From JAUSFM01 sp964343705 (lineage in GTDB: Archaea; Nanobdellota; Nanobdellia; Woesearchaeales; UBA12501): DNA of 64,000 nt. Made by a program: the position numbers and the translations under genes. The first letter of the stretch is position 1. Each line of letters starts with the position of its first letter. The stretch spans positions 7,297-71,296 of the forward strand of contig CAYFJX010000009.1 of NCBI GenBank assembly GCA_964343705.1, read 5' to 3'. Positions 48,205 through 57,394 of the stretch are shown in pieces. The notes under the pieces are model-generated. The model was not told where the DNA came from and ran no database searches. It worked only from the letters and a program-made list of their open reading frames with translations.

Positions 48205-49212
48205 ATGAAAAAACCACCCAAATATACAAAAATATTTGATGAATTTGATAGAAAAATCCTGTATGAGTTAGAAAAGGACGGTAGGGCCTCTATCTCACAA
48301 GTAGCTAAAACCATCAAAAAATCTGTCTCATTTGTCCAATACCGATTACACAAGCTTGAGCAGCAAGGCATTCTTATTGATCATATTATGATTGTTGACC
48401 GATCCAAATTAGGCTTCAAAACATATCGAATCTACTTGCGCATTGTTAACCACCATCAAACCAAGGCAGTTATTGACTACTTACGACAGAAACCTGAGGT
48501 ATATACCCTTCAAAAAATTTTGGGGAAGTTCCAACTCTATCTATCACTCTATGCGCGTGATGTACAGTTCCTGGAAGATTTTATTGTTGATCTAGTGAAG
48601 CGTTTTGATCAGGTTATTGTGGGTTACCGTCGGATGTTGGTATACCGTGCGTATTCATTTGCTCATAACATTTTGTTTGAAGACTGGCCCCAGCTCCACC
48701 ATGATGTGCAACTGTCAGCATCAGAAGAAATGCCACTAACAGAAAAAGAAAAAAAGGTGTTAGATATTCTTTCTATTGATCCTAGGATGTCTTTTACGCA
48801 ACTTGCTGAACAATTACACAGTGAGCGTGGTACAGCCCGAAGAATATATGCTCAACTTATACAGAAAAAAGTAATTGCTGTCATCAGACCTTCATTAGAA
48901 TTGCACCGCCTGGGGTATGTACACAAACATGCCATGATCAAACTTCGTTTTGGTGGTTTAAGACGGTTACATGAAATGGAAAAATACTTGCATCATGTTA
49001 GACAAATTAAATCCATCTCTAAAACCTTTGGTAACTATGACTTTATCTGCAGGCTCATCTTCAAAGATCTCGAGGCCTTTCGCCAGTTTGAAGAAGACCT
49101 CTATGAAAAGTTAGGGGATACCATTGATCACGTTGACTATCACGACTATTTGGAGGAGATCAAGTATGCACCGAGTCCTGGCAAGCAACCCACAAAACCG
49201 AAAAGCTTATAA
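48205..49212 (+). CDS. Tandem Lrp/AsnC-type transcription regulator (two wHTH-RAM modules)
   Basis: 335 residues. Module 1: FDEFDRKILYELEKDGRASI with helix-turn-helix and a RAM-like domain. Module 2 begins near residue 185 with TEKEKKVLDILSIDPRMSFT, HTH and RAM. Lrp proteins are normally about 150 residues with one module and act as oligomers with amino-acid effectors, so this is a fused dimer. ATG 48205 (MKKPPK) is preferred over TTG 48175. TATA-like TATATAAAAG lies at 48159-48168. Confidence 0.75.
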   Translation: MKKPPKYTKIFDEFDRKILYELEKDGRASISQVAKTIKKSVSFVQYRLHKLEQQGILIDHIMIVDRSKLGFKTYRIYLRIVNHHQTKAVIDYLRQKPEVYTLQKILGKFQLYLSLYARDVQFLEDFIVDLVKRFDQVIVGYRRMLVYRAYSFAHNILFEDWPQLHHDVQLSASEEMPLTEKEKKVLDILSIDPRMSFTQLAEQLHSERGTARRIYAQLIQKKVIAVIRPSLELHRLGYVHKHAMIKLRFGGLRRLHEMEKYLHHVRQIKSISKTFGNYDFICRLIFKDLEAFRQFEEDLYEKLGDTIDHVDYHDYLEEIKYAPSPGKQPTKPKSL

Positions 49213-49300
49213 ATAAGCTCCTGCCATTAGAAGGTAGAATTCTTAGAAGAGCATATCTGACTAACGCAATTCTAAGGAAATTCTTAAGGTGTTTGACAGT

Positions 49301-49936
49301 ATGGAACCAAGAGTTAAGAAAACAGGAACCACAACAATGGGCATTGTCTGCAAAGACGGTGTTGTTCTGGCAGCTGATAAAAAAGCTACTGCTGGTCACA
49401 TGATTGTGGACAAACGAGCAGAAAAAATTCATATTATTGACGAACATATTGCGCTTACTATTGCTGGTTTGGTCTCAGATGCTCAGCTCCTTACTAAAAT
49501 ATTCAGGGCTGAAGTCCAACTAAAAAAGATTAGGACCAACCAAGAACTCAGTATGAAAACCGCGGCAAACATGCTTGCAAGTCTTTCCTATTCAAACATT
49601 CGAAAGATGTCAATGTTTCAAGCAGTTGTTGGATTCCTGGTTGCAGGAAAAGATAAAGACGGCTTTCACTTATACAACATCGGCATTGATGGGAGTGTAA
49701 CTGAAGAGCCAGGCTATACATCTGATGGTTCAGGAAGTGTTTTTGCTTATGGTGTTTTAGAAGCGCTTTACAAGCCAGATATGGGTGTGGATGATGGTAT
49801 TATGCTTGCTAAAAAAGCATTGCAAGCAGCAGTACAAAGGGACGCAGCATCAGGTTGCGGATTTGACATTATCACCATTACCCAAGATGGTGTAAAAAAG
49901 ATTGAAACAAAAGAAATTGCATACAAAGTTGAGTAA
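49301..49936 (+). CDS. psmB: Proteasome subunit beta
   Basis: The Ntn-hydrolase core: a short propeptide MEPRVKKTG is removed before the catalytic Thr of TTTMG, with Asp17-like and Lys33-like residues in VLAADKKAT. Later GSGSVFAYGVLE. The 20S catalytic subunit; an alpha subunit is not in the window. Start ATG 49301; GTG 49289 is an in-frame alternative. A TTATAAAT box lies at about 49209-49216, with a leader of roughly 60 nt containing partly self-complementary AGAATTCTTAGAA and TTCTAAGGAA. Confidence 0.92.
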   Translation: MEPRVKKTGTTTMGIVCKDGVVLAADKKATAGHMIVDKRAEKIHIIDEHIALTIAGLVSDAQLLTKIFRAEVQLKKIRTNQELSMKTAANMLASLSYSNIRKMSMFQAVVGFLVAGKDKDGFHLYNIGIDGSVTEEPGYTSDGSGSVFAYGVLEALYKPDMGVDDGIMLAKKALQAAVQRDAASGCGFDIITITQDGVKKIETKEIAYKVE

Positions 49937-49997
49937 ACCTAGTTTTCTTAGGTATGAATATATCAGTAATGAACTATTTATGGAGTGAAACAAAACA

Positions 49998-51890
49998 ATG
50001 GCTAATATTCTAAAAGAGATACTTTCAGAACTACCTAAAGATATTGTTAGTGAGGCAGGATTTGAAGGAGCAAACATCATGCTTTATACTAAAGATAAAG
50101 ACTTTTTTCTAGACAACAAGGGAGTTATCCGAAAACTGGTTGGTATGTTCAAAAAACGAATTGAGCTGCGACCTGATCCATCTATTACCCTTGAAGTTGA
50201 GAAAGCAAAAAAAATCATCCAAGAAGTAATTCCTGAAGAGGCAAAAGCAGACAACATTATCTTTGATCCGCAACGAAGCCAGGTGGTAATTGAAACAGAA
50301 AAACCAGGCTTAGCAATTGGAAAACAAGGAGCATTACTTCGAGAAATAAGGGAGAAAACATTATGGGTTCCTCTTGTTCGTCGACGACCAGCTATTAAAT
50401 CTGAAATTATTGAAAAAATTAGAGGAGTGCTATACCAAAATTCTGCAGAACGAAGAAAATTTCTTGATAAAACAGGTCATCGGGTCTATGATGGTTGGCT
50501 CAGACAAAAGAAAAATGAGTGGGTACGTCTCACCTGTCTTGGTGCCGCTCGACAAGTAGGACGAAGCTGCTTTTTATTACAAACACCGGAATCACGAATA
50601 TTGCTTGATTGTGGGATTGACCCTGCTCGAATGGATCAAGGAGCATTTCCTTACCTTGAAGCACCAGAATTTAAGATTGGCGAAATTGACGCGATCATTG
50701 TTTCACACGCACACCTTGATCATTGTGCACTGATTCCTTACTTGTTTAAATTTGGGTATGATGGTCCAGTATATTGTACTGAGCCAACACGAGACATTAT
50801 GGTTTTGCAGCAACTTGACCTTATCAAAATTATGAAAAACGATGGTAAGGATCCATTGTACACTGCAGATGAAGTTAAGAAAATGGTTATGAACACTATT
50901 TGCCTGGATTATGAAGAAGTAACTGATGTTACTCCTGATATCCGAATTACCTTTTACAACGCAGGCCACATTCTTGGCAGTGCAATGACACATATTCATA
51001 TTGGAAACGGCCTGCACAACTTCTTGTACACAGCTGATATTAAGTATGGTCGAACACACCTGCTTAACCCTGCAAACACCCGATTCCCACGACTTGAAAG
51101 TATGCTTATGGAAGCAACTTATGGTGGCCGTGATAATGTCCTGCCTTCGGAACAAGAAGCTGACAGGGTTATGAGGGATATTATTAAGAAAACAATTGCT
51201 CAACGTGGTAAGGTTCTTATTCCAGTTCTTGGTGTTGGACGAGCTCAAGAAGTAATGGTTCTCATTGACAAACTTATCAAGCGAGGAGAAATAGAAAAAA
51301 TTCCAGTACATATTGATGGTATGGTATGGGACATGACAGCTATTCACACAGCGTATCCTGAATACCTTAATAGTCAAGTGCGTAAACAAATATTCCACAA
51401 GGATAGCAATCCTTTCCTTGCTGACTTTTTCAAACGAGTTGGTTCACAAAAAGAACGTAAGCAAATACTTGAGGATGAAGGTTCATGTATTATCCTTTGT
51501 ACCTCTGGTATGATGGTTGGTGGACCATCTGTGCAATACTTTAAGGAACTTGCTGACAGTCCACGAAATTCACTTATTTTTACTTGTTTCCAAGCTGAAG
51601 GAAGTCTTGGACGTCGTATTCAAAACGGGGAGCGAGAATTTGTTTTCAGAAATGGTAAGGGTCAACTTATTGTTGAATGTAAGATGGATGTGTCAAAGAT
51701 TGAGATCTCGGGTCACTCTGATCGTAGGCAGCTCATGAACTTTATGGGACGATGTGATCCTCGGCCGAAAAAGATTATTTTCAACCATGGTGAAAACTCA
51801 CGGATACTTGATTTATCAAGTTCTATCCATAAACAATTCCATGTTGAAACGTGTGCTCCAAGAAACCTTGAGACTATTCGGTTGAAGTAG
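49998..51890 (+). CDS. fttA: FttA/aCPSF1: KH-MBL-beta-CASP transcription termination nuclease
   Basis: 630 residues. N-terminal KH domains (about residues 1-150, with KPGLAIGKQGALLREI), then a metallo-beta-lactamase domain with SHAHLDHC, HILGSAM and the beta-CASP motifs PVLGVGRAQEVM, GHSDRRQLM and NHGEN. It cleaves nascent RNA and releases archaeal RNAP. Separate from the RNAP operon. Highly conserved in archaea. Confidence 0.93.
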   Translation: MANILKEILSELPKDIVSEAGFEGANIMLYTKDKDFFLDNKGVIRKLVGMFKKRIELRPDPSITLEVEKAKKIIQEVIPEEAKADNIIFDPQRSQVVIETEKPGLAIGKQGALLREIREKTLWVPLVRRRPAIKSEIIEKIRGVLYQNSAERRKFLDKTGHRVYDGWLRQKKNEWVRLTCLGAARQVGRSCFLLQTPESRILLDCGIDPARMDQGAFPYLEAPEFKIGEIDAIIVSHAHLDHCALIPYLFKFGYDGPVYCTEPTRDIMVLQQLDLIKIMKNDGKDPLYTADEVKKMVMNTICLDYEEVTDVTPDIRITFYNAGHILGSAMTHIHIGNGLHNFLYTADIKYGRTHLLNPANTRFPRLESMLMEATYGGRDNVLPSEQEADRVMRDIIKKTIAQRGKVLIPVLGVGRAQEVMVLIDKLIKRGEIEKIPVHIDGMVWDMTAIHTAYPEYLNSQVRKQIFHKDSNPFLADFFKRVGSQKERKQILEDEGSCIILCTSGMMVGGPSVQYFKELADSPRNSLIFTCFQAEGSLGRRIQNGEREFVFRNGKGQLIVECKMDVSKIEISGHSDRRQLMNFMGRCDPRPKKIIFNHGENSRILDLSSSIHKQFHVETCAPRNLETIRLK

Positions 51891-51928
51891 CTAAAAGCTT
51901 AAATACTATTTCTTTATTCTCTTTTATT

Positions 51929-53206
51929 ATGCTTAGTCAAGAAGCTATTAACAGAGGGGGAGGGAAGCTTGAGATGACCAGGGCACTGCTTGAAGCAGGC
52001 TATGGTAGTCAAGAGAGTGGTATTCCAATTCCTACTTCTGCATTTTGGTATTATGGAGATCCACTTGATCGTCTTATTGCTGCATTTCAAAAAATGAGGA
52101 AGCCAGTTATTGTTCGTGGTAGTCACTCTAAGGATCTTCATGGCTATATAGATGTGCTACCTACAACAAAACAGGTAGAAACCCTTGGGCAACTTGAGTC
52201 GGCAATTAAGCAGATCTGTGCGGTTGCTGCGAGTGAAGATGTTAGGGTTCACGCAAAAGATTGGGGACAGGACTTTTCTCCTGAAGTACATGTGCTTGTA
52301 CAAGAGCAATCCCCTAGTAACATTGCTGGTCACATGCTTCGTCATCCTCACCCTGAGTTAATTGGTGATGAGTATGGCAAAGTTCTTTTTGAGTATAGTG
52401 ATGATCTCAGAAGTATAGTTTCATGTGGTGATCATCGCCTTTCACGATTAACCCTTGAAGAGGTTTTTGAGAAATGGAGTCATATTCCTCAAGAGGAGTT
52501 ACGTGCTAATTTTTATCATCGTATTGATGGACATTGTTCTCATCATGGGGTTGAGGGTGATCATGTTGGTTCTCGTTTTGTGCGTGACAATGCAAAACTG
52601 CTTGCAGTCGTCGCTATGTACCAAGCTTTGGAAGATTCAGGTGTTCTTGATCCAGAATGGGCGTATGACATGGAATTTGGTGTAGAACCTCTTAACTTTT
52701 TTCAAGCACGCCCCTTTAAGAGACTTCAAGCCATTGAAGGATGGGAACTTCCTTTTGATCGTTCAAAAGATCCTTATTTGGAAGCAGCACATGTGTTTGG
52801 TATCACCCCAAAGGAAGGTGTGCCAGTAACAATGGTGGTGGGTGAACGAGAACTATTAGGTTGGAAAAAAGAACCAGCTCTTGCAGGCCCACACGGAATT
52901 ATTTTACCTGAACGTCTTCAGAAGACTCCTCATCCAGCAGCACAACTTGGGGATCTTACATTATTCTGTAACCCTAGTATGGTGAGTGATTGGCAAAGTC
53001 GTGAAACACATCACAATTTTTTGTTTCATGGAATGTACCGCCTCATGAAAAAAGCTCAGTTTTCAATACTTGACTACAGACTGAATAATGCTTTAAGCGC
53101 AGGGGCATGGTATCCTGATCCTGCTGATCTTGCGCAGTTTGCACAGGCACGATTTTTTTCAAATGGGTACTCTAACGCACTAGTACCTGAACATGTACTG
53201 CAGTAG
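51929..53206 (+). CDS. PEP synthase/PPDK N-terminal-like (ATP-grasp) protein
   Basis: VIVRGSHSKDLHGYID resembles the phosphate-binding RSS.. motif of PEP synthase/pyruvate phosphate dikinase, VHVLVQEQSP the VMVQ strand, and DMEFGVEPLNFFQARPFK the closing W.ie..l.ffQaRP motif. The His-swivelling and PEP-binding domains are absent, and the final 170 residues are unknown, so it is a stand-alone ATP-grasp-like protein of unknown substrate. AGCTTAAATAC lies about 28 nt before ATG 51929. Confidence 0.55.
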   Translation: MLSQEAINRGGGKLEMTRALLEAGYGSQESGIPIPTSAFWYYGDPLDRLIAAFQKMRKPVIVRGSHSKDLHGYIDVLPTTKQVETLGQLESAIKQICAVAASEDVRVHAKDWGQDFSPEVHVLVQEQSPSNIAGHMLRHPHPELIGDEYGKVLFEYSDDLRSIVSCGDHRLSRLTLEEVFEKWSHIPQEELRANFYHRIDGHCSHHGVEGDHVGSRFVRDNAKLLAVVAMYQALEDSGVLDPEWAYDMEFGVEPLNFFQARPFKRLQAIEGWELPFDRSKDPYLEAAHVFGITPKEGVPVTMVVGERELLGWKKEPALAGPHGIILPERLQKTPHPAAQLGDLTLFCNPSMVSDWQSRETHHNFLFHGMYRLMKKAQFSILDYRLNNALSAGAWYPDPADLAQFAQARFFSNGYSNALVPEHVLQ

Positions 53207-53208
53207 AA

Positions 53209-53436
53209 TTAATACCTTTTTCTTGTAGTAGCCAGGCTTCGCTTCATGCCCATTGCTCTGCCGCGAGTGCCTACAAAACGTACTTGCATGCCACGCATAC
53301 CATGGGTTTCTTTCCAATCCTTTGGCCAACGAAACTTAAAAGGAGTTCCATCATCACCAGTGATTAAACCATCTACCATCTTTCCTTTGTACTTTCGTGG
53401 TACGCGTTCAATGGTTCCTGTTTGATACTTTGGCAT
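53209..53436 (-). CDS. Small basic protein, possible OB/SH3-like fold, 75 aa
   Basis: Strongly basic with strand-rich pattern: YQTGTIERVPRKYKGKMVDG, then MRGMQVRFVGTRGRAMGMKR. The size and GTI..G.I...F layout recall cold-shock or ribosomal OB/SH3 proteins, but no family is assigned. It probably binds RNA. Convergent with the ATP-grasp-like gene (2-nt gap). Confidence 0.5.
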   Translation of the reverse strand: MPKYQTGTIERVPRKYKGKMVDGLITGDDGTPFKFRWPKDWKETHGMRGMQVRFVGTRGRAMGMKRSLATTRKRY

Positions 53437-53487
53437 TGTACTCTTTCTATGGGGCCTGCGTTTTATATAGTTTGTGGTGTCTGAGCC

Positions 53488-54093
53488 TTATTGCCTTTGA
53501 GCAGTTTCTCTATGATAACGCTCCATGCAATAAGCAAGCATGACCATTGCCTCAGCATGCACGCCAAATCCTTTTTTGTACCCATTTATTTCAACCTGTG
53601 CAATCTGTACCCTATTGGCTGCAGGATCGTGTCCTTTTGTTTTTTTATGTACATAGCCTCTGTGATTGTAGCGTTGGTGTAATCGCTGGATCTCAGTGCC
53701 TCCGACAAAGTGTTCATTATCATCAAAGGTCAGCCCATCAATAGCAAGGTACCTGCTGAATCGATCTTTAATACGTGTGTCCAATGTCTGATCCCACAGG
53801 GTGCCTAGCTCAAAGATATTACTGTCAGCAGGATTAACCTTTACTTCTTTGCTTCTTCGATGCATTGAAACAACACCTGCTCTTCCATGCTTTGCAAGAA
53901 TGTTATCAACAACTTTATACAGGGTATTTTCTACTTCTCTCCAGCAGGTTTCTCGTGGGCCAGTGTAAACAAGACTATACAATCCATTCTGCTTACTCAC
54001 TGCTGTGGCAATCTCGGGGGTTGCCCACTCTTTGTGGTGGATTGAACAGAAAAGTATTGGCTTGTGTCCTTGCTGTACTATGACCTTGCTCAT
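53488..54093 (-). CDS. N-formylglutamate amidohydrolase-like protein
   Basis: 201 residues with loose similarity to the FGase/DUF family: a His-bearing SIHHKEWATPE near the start, VVSMHRRSKEVKVNPADSNI with acidic and His residues in the middle, and GTEIQRLHQRY then VQIAQVEINGY near the end, where FGase proteins have a GG.i...yg..iQiEin motif. Zn-dependent hydrolase activity is inferred. No partner genes recognised. Confidence 0.4.
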   Translation of the reverse strand: MSKVIVQQGHKPILFCSIHHKEWATPEIATAVSKQNGLYSLVYTGPRETCWREVENTLYKVVDNILAKHGRAGVVSMHRRSKEVKVNPADSNIFELGTLWDQTLDTRIKDRFSRYLAIDGLTFDDNEHFVGGTEIQRLHQRYNHRGYVHKKTKGHDPAANRVQIAQVEINGYKKGFGVHAEAMVMLAYCMERYHRETAQRQ

Positions 54094-54149
54094 TACTGTG
54101 CAAAGGGATTAGTTGTTTTTAGAATTTGGTTGTATGGATGTGTACAACA

Positions 54150-54299
54150 TTAGTGTGCTCTTGCAGCAACCCGTCGTGCCTTGTTCCTGAGTCGTGCTCT
54201 TTCATTGGTTAAGGCTGTTCGGCAGTCAACACACCATTTTCTGAGTTTGTTCAGGGTGCGAATCTTGCTATTGCATCGTTTACAAATGATTGCTTCCAT
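54150..54299 (-). CDS. Small basic zinc-ribbon protein, 49 aa (ribosomal-protein-like)
   Basis: Too short for a 60-codon cutoff but clear: MEAIICKRCNSKIRTL, then KWCVDCRTALTNER and a basic tail ending KARRVAARAH. Two C-x2-C pairs make a zinc ribbon, as in L40e-type ribosomal proteins, but the spacing differs and I do not assign it. CTTTTATATGA upstream (about 54320-54330) is a TATA-like box. Confidence 0.55.
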   Translation of the reverse strand: MEAIICKRCNSKIRTLNKLRKWCVDCRTALTNERARLRNKARRVAARAH

Positions 54300-54372
54300 T
54301 ATACTGAGTGTAATGGAATCATATAAAAGCCTTTCGCAAGTTTAGTACCGTACAGTGGCACTAAAATAGAAA

Positions 54373-54383
54373 GGTTTAAATAG
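54373..54383 (+). promoter_or_regulatory. TATA box of the signal peptidase gene
   Basis: GGTTTAAATAG, about 26-28 nt before ATG 54405; a leaderless transcript is expected. Confidence 0.5.
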
Positions 54384-54404
54384 GGACTTTTTATCCTCGG
54401 TTTC

Positions 54405-54935
54405 ATGAAAAAAACAAAGCTGTGGGACTTTATGAATGTAGCTTTTCTTATCAAGCTTGTTTTTAGTATTGGTTTTCTTACAGCAATGCTTTTTGTCACT
54501 GCAAGCGTTCCTGCTGAAGAACCAGGGTCACTTGCTAAGGTTATGCAGCGGGTAACTGGTACCAGTGTTGAACATGCTTCACCGTCAGATCACTTACTAC
54601 AAGATCAGATTCATGTGTATCCAGACAGCATTATTATTGATGTCAAAAACGCAACCTGGAGCAGGTTTGCAAATACTAACTCAATGGATCCTCTTTTTGA
54701 CGCAACAGCAAATGGCATTGAACTCAAGCCTGCATCACCAACTCAGTTGAAAGTGGGAGACATTGTTTCTTTTCGAACCCCTGCAACTACACACCCAACA
54801 ATTCACCGCATTGTAGAAATTGGCTTTGACACTGAAGGCTGGTTTGCAATCACCAAAGGTGACAACAATGTTGGTGATGATGGCAAGGTACGCTTTGACG
54901 CTATTGAGGGGGTTCTTGTTGCTATCTTGTACTAA
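54405..54935 (+). CDS. Signal peptidase I, archaeal Ser/His/Asp type
   Basis: One N-terminal membrane helix (residues 12-36), then an extracytosolic catalytic domain. The nucleophile Ser sits in NTNSMDPLFD, the general-base His in THPTIHRIVEI, and the Asp in TKGDNNVGDDG. In archaeal and ER peptidases His replaces the bacterial Lys. 176 residues is small but complete. It removes signal peptides of exported proteins such as those at 17155 and 25449. Confidence 0.85.
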   Translation: MKKTKLWDFMNVAFLIKLVFSIGFLTAMLFVTASVPAEEPGSLAKVMQRVTGTSVEHASPSDHLLQDQIHVYPDSIIIDVKNATWSRFANTNSMDPLFDATANGIELKPASPTQLKVGDIVSFRTPATTHPTIHRIVEIGFDTEGWFAITKGDNNVGDDGKVRFDAIEGVLVAILY

Positions 54936-54974
54936 CTAAAAATTTAAATAACCAACCCCTTCTCTGAATTGCAT

Positions 54975-55895
54975 ATGATAGTTACAGACGAGCAAAAGAA
55001 GATTCTTCTGCGAGCAGGCAAAGTAGGAGGCACAGCTCTCCAGTATGGTAAAAAACTCATCAAGGTAGGTGAATCTCTCCTTGAAGTATCTGACAAAGTA
55101 GAAGCAAAAATACACGAGCTTCTGAAAGATGAAGAAGAAGCAGGCCTTGCGTTTCCAGCACAAATCTCACGCAATGCAACAGCTGCACACAACTGTCCAA
55201 ACGATGATGACACAACCACATTCCAAGAAGGTGACGTGGTAAAAATAGATGTGGGTGTGCACATAGGTGGTCTCATGGCAGACAATGCACTCACAGTAGA
55301 TCTTAGCGCGGATGGTAAGTACAAAGACTTGCTTGAAGCATCAAAACAAGCACGAGACAAAGCAGTCCTTGCAGCAAAACCAGGAACATCAATTTCAGAA
55401 GTTGGAGCAGTTATTCAAGAAGCCATCGAAGGGCTTGGGTTTAAACCTGTGCGTAATCTTTCAGGTCACGGCCTTGGCATGTATGAAGTACATGTGCCAC
55501 CAAATATTCCTAACTACAACAGCGGCCAAGATGCAATTCTTGAAGATGGCCAGCTTGTTGCCATTGAACCATTTGCCTCAGCAGGCGCAGGCATGATTAA
55601 GGAGTTAGGCGAGGCAGAAATCTTTATGCTTGTTAACAAAAAGCCCGTAAGGAATGCGTTTACCAGAGCAATTCTCAAAGACGTTGAAAAATTCAAAGGA
55701 CTACCCTTTACCACACGATGGCTTACACGAAAGCACGCAGCTGCAAAAGTCAATTACGCACTAATGGAAATGCAACGTCTTGACATGATCAAGTGTTACC
55801 CTCCACTTGTTGACCGCGCGGATGGATTAATTAGCCAACATGAGCACACTGTTATAGTTGGTGACAAGCCAATTCCAACAACAAAGGTTGATTAG
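54975..55895 (+). CDS. map: Methionine aminopeptidase, type II (archaeal)
   Basis: Removes initiator Met. Metal ligands fall in VVKIDVGVHIGGLMADNALT (two Asp), GHGLGMYEVH (His), EPFAS (Glu) and the C-terminal SQHEHTVIV (Glu). The insert that defines type II enzymes is present near VRNAFTRAILKDVEKFKGLP. Start ATG 54975. TATA AAATTTAAATAAC lies about 28 nt upstream. The next gene follows by 11 nt. Confidence 0.93.
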   Translation: MIVTDEQKKILLRAGKVGGTALQYGKKLIKVGESLLEVSDKVEAKIHELLKDEEEAGLAFPAQISRNATAAHNCPNDDDTTTFQEGDVVKIDVGVHIGGLMADNALTVDLSADGKYKDLLEASKQARDKAVLAAKPGTSISEVGAVIQEAIEGLGFKPVRNLSGHGLGMYEVHVPPNIPNYNSGQDAILEDGQLVAIEPFASAGAGMIKELGEAEIFMLVNKKPVRNAFTRAILKDVEKFKGLPFTTRWLTRKHAAAKVNYALMEMQRLDMIKCYPPLVDRADGLISQHEHTVIVGDKPIPTTKVD

Positions 55896-55906
55896 AGGGC
55901 GCTGAT

Positions 55907-56335
55907 GTGGAAAAGATCTTTGCAATCCGTGACGCTGCAAATAAAGTTCTAGGAAAACACTGCATTGAACACTGCGACGCTTTCTGCTGCAAAAACTACT
56001 CACTAGTTTTGGATGATACAGAGAAAGACTTGTTCCCATCTGACACAGTCAAGGAACGCACTGGAGGGGGATTTCTTGTAAGTATTGATGGGGGTTGTCC
56101 TAATCTTGATGGGGATAACAAATGCAAAATCTATGATAAACGACCAAGTGTGTGCCGTGACGCGCCATTTGTATTTGACAAAGAAGAAAAAATAGTGAAA
56201 GTCGGGTGCAATTGCAGTGCCATCACCAATGGCATGCTTGATCCTTTTTTTCAACAGTTTGAAGCGGAAGGCTGGCGAGTGTTCTTGACAAGTGAAGGTG
56301 AACTAGGTGTTAAGTTAACACGATGGAAATCCTAA
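55907..56335 (+). CDS. YkgJ-type CxxCxxCC metal-binding protein
   Basis: 142 residues, GTG start at 55907. The Cys pattern HCIEHCDAFCCK at the start, then GGCPNLDGDNKCKIYDKRPS and CRDAPF, matches the YkgJ/UPF0153 family, proposed to bind an Fe-S cluster or zinc. Probably co-transcribed with MetAP. The stop overlaps the convergent gap stop by 4 nt. Confidence 0.8.
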   Translation: MEKIFAIRDAANKVLGKHCIEHCDAFCCKNYSLVLDDTEKDLFPSDTVKERTGGGFLVSIDGGCPNLDGDNKCKIYDKRPSVCRDAPFVFDKEEKIVKVGCNCSAITNGMLDPFFQQFEAEGWRVFLTSEGELGVKLTRWKS

Positions 56336-57390
56336 TTCATCTTTCCAAACAAGCTTGCAACATCCACCAAGCGTGATGAATACCCAAACTCATTATCATA
56401 CCAGGACCATACACTCACTTGAGAACCATTAACCACTTCAGTAATCGGTGCGTCAATAATGCCGGATTCAGTTCTGCCAATAATATGGCTTGAGACAAGA
56501 TCACTTTCATCAACAGCATGAACACCTTGCAAGCCACCTTCAGTAACAGGTCGTGCACAGAGGTCTTTCAAATAAGCATTTACTTCATCCTTGCTTGTTG
56601 CCTGTTCTACTTCAGCAACAATGCCCACAATACTGCCGGTTAAGCATCCTCCTACTCTAAACGCAGATGCGTGTAATTTTCCTTGTAGTTCGGGCAGTGC
56701 TTTCACCACTGCTTTTGCAGCGCCTGTTGTTGTAGGGATAATATTGTTTAGCGCACTTCGTGCTCGTCGCATATCAGAGTGTGAACCATCAAGCAAGTTT
56801 TGATTATCAGTTGGAGCATGCACTGTGAGAATACTGCCATGCTTAATACGAAACTTCTTATGCAATGCAGATACTACTCCGGTAATTGCATTAGTGGTGC
56901 ATGAAGCACAATCAATGATTCGAGCTCCAACAGGAATACTGGTTGTTCCAAGAACCATGCTTGCATCTAACTCCTTTCCAGGAGCTGAAACAATCACTTT
57001 TTTTGCACCTGCGGTTAGGTGGGCTTGTGCGTGTTCTCGTTTTCGTAGTCTTCCTGTTGATTCAATGACCACATCAACTCCTAATTGGGTCCAGGGAAGT
57101 TTTGTCAGGTCATCCCGAACATTATATACTGGTATGCACTGACCAAATAGTTCAATCCAGCCAGTGCCATCTTCATTCTTACCATATGCAATAGAATCAA
57201 ACTTCCTACCATGTGCAGAATCAAATTTTAATAATTCAACAAAAAAACGTAAGCCATCTTTGTCAACATCACGGACACCATTAATGGCAACAATATCAAT
57301 GTCTGTCTGTCCTGCTTTTTTCTTTTGTGCCCAAGACCAGATAAAACTCTTTCCTGTTCGTCCAGGACCATTTAATGCAACTCGTACCAT
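56332..57390 (-). CDS. gap: Glyceraldehyde-3-phosphate dehydrogenase, bacterial-type (class I)
   Basis: 352 residues. Catalytic Cys in DCASCTTNAITG, NAD-binding GRTGKSF near the N-terminus (standard is GFGRIGR), HAPTDNQNLLDGSHSDMRRA, NIIPTTTGAAKAV and the C-terminal SWYDNEFGYSSRLVD. Archaea usually have the divergent type II enzyme, so this is probably bacterial in origin. ATG 57390 behind GGGGGTAAG; the gene starts 4 nt after the pgk stop, forming a pgk-gap operon. Confidence 0.9.
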   Translation of the reverse strand: MVRVALNGPGRTGKSFIWSWAQKKKAGQTDIDIVAINGVRDVDKDGLRFFVELLKFDSAHGRKFDSIAYGKNEDGTGWIELFGQCIPVYNVRDDLTKLPWTQLGVDVVIESTGRLRKREHAQAHLTAGAKKVIVSAPGKELDASMVLGTTSIPVGARIIDCASCTTNAITGVVSALHKKFRIKHGSILTVHAPTDNQNLLDGSHSDMRRARSALNNIIPTTTGAAKAVVKALPELQGKLHASAFRVGGCLTGSIVGIVAEVEQATSKDEVNAYLKDLCARPVTEGGLQGVHAVDESDLVSSHIIGRTESGIIDAPITEVVNGSQVSVWSWYDNEFGYSSRLVDVASLFGKMN

Positions 57391-57394
57391 GCAC

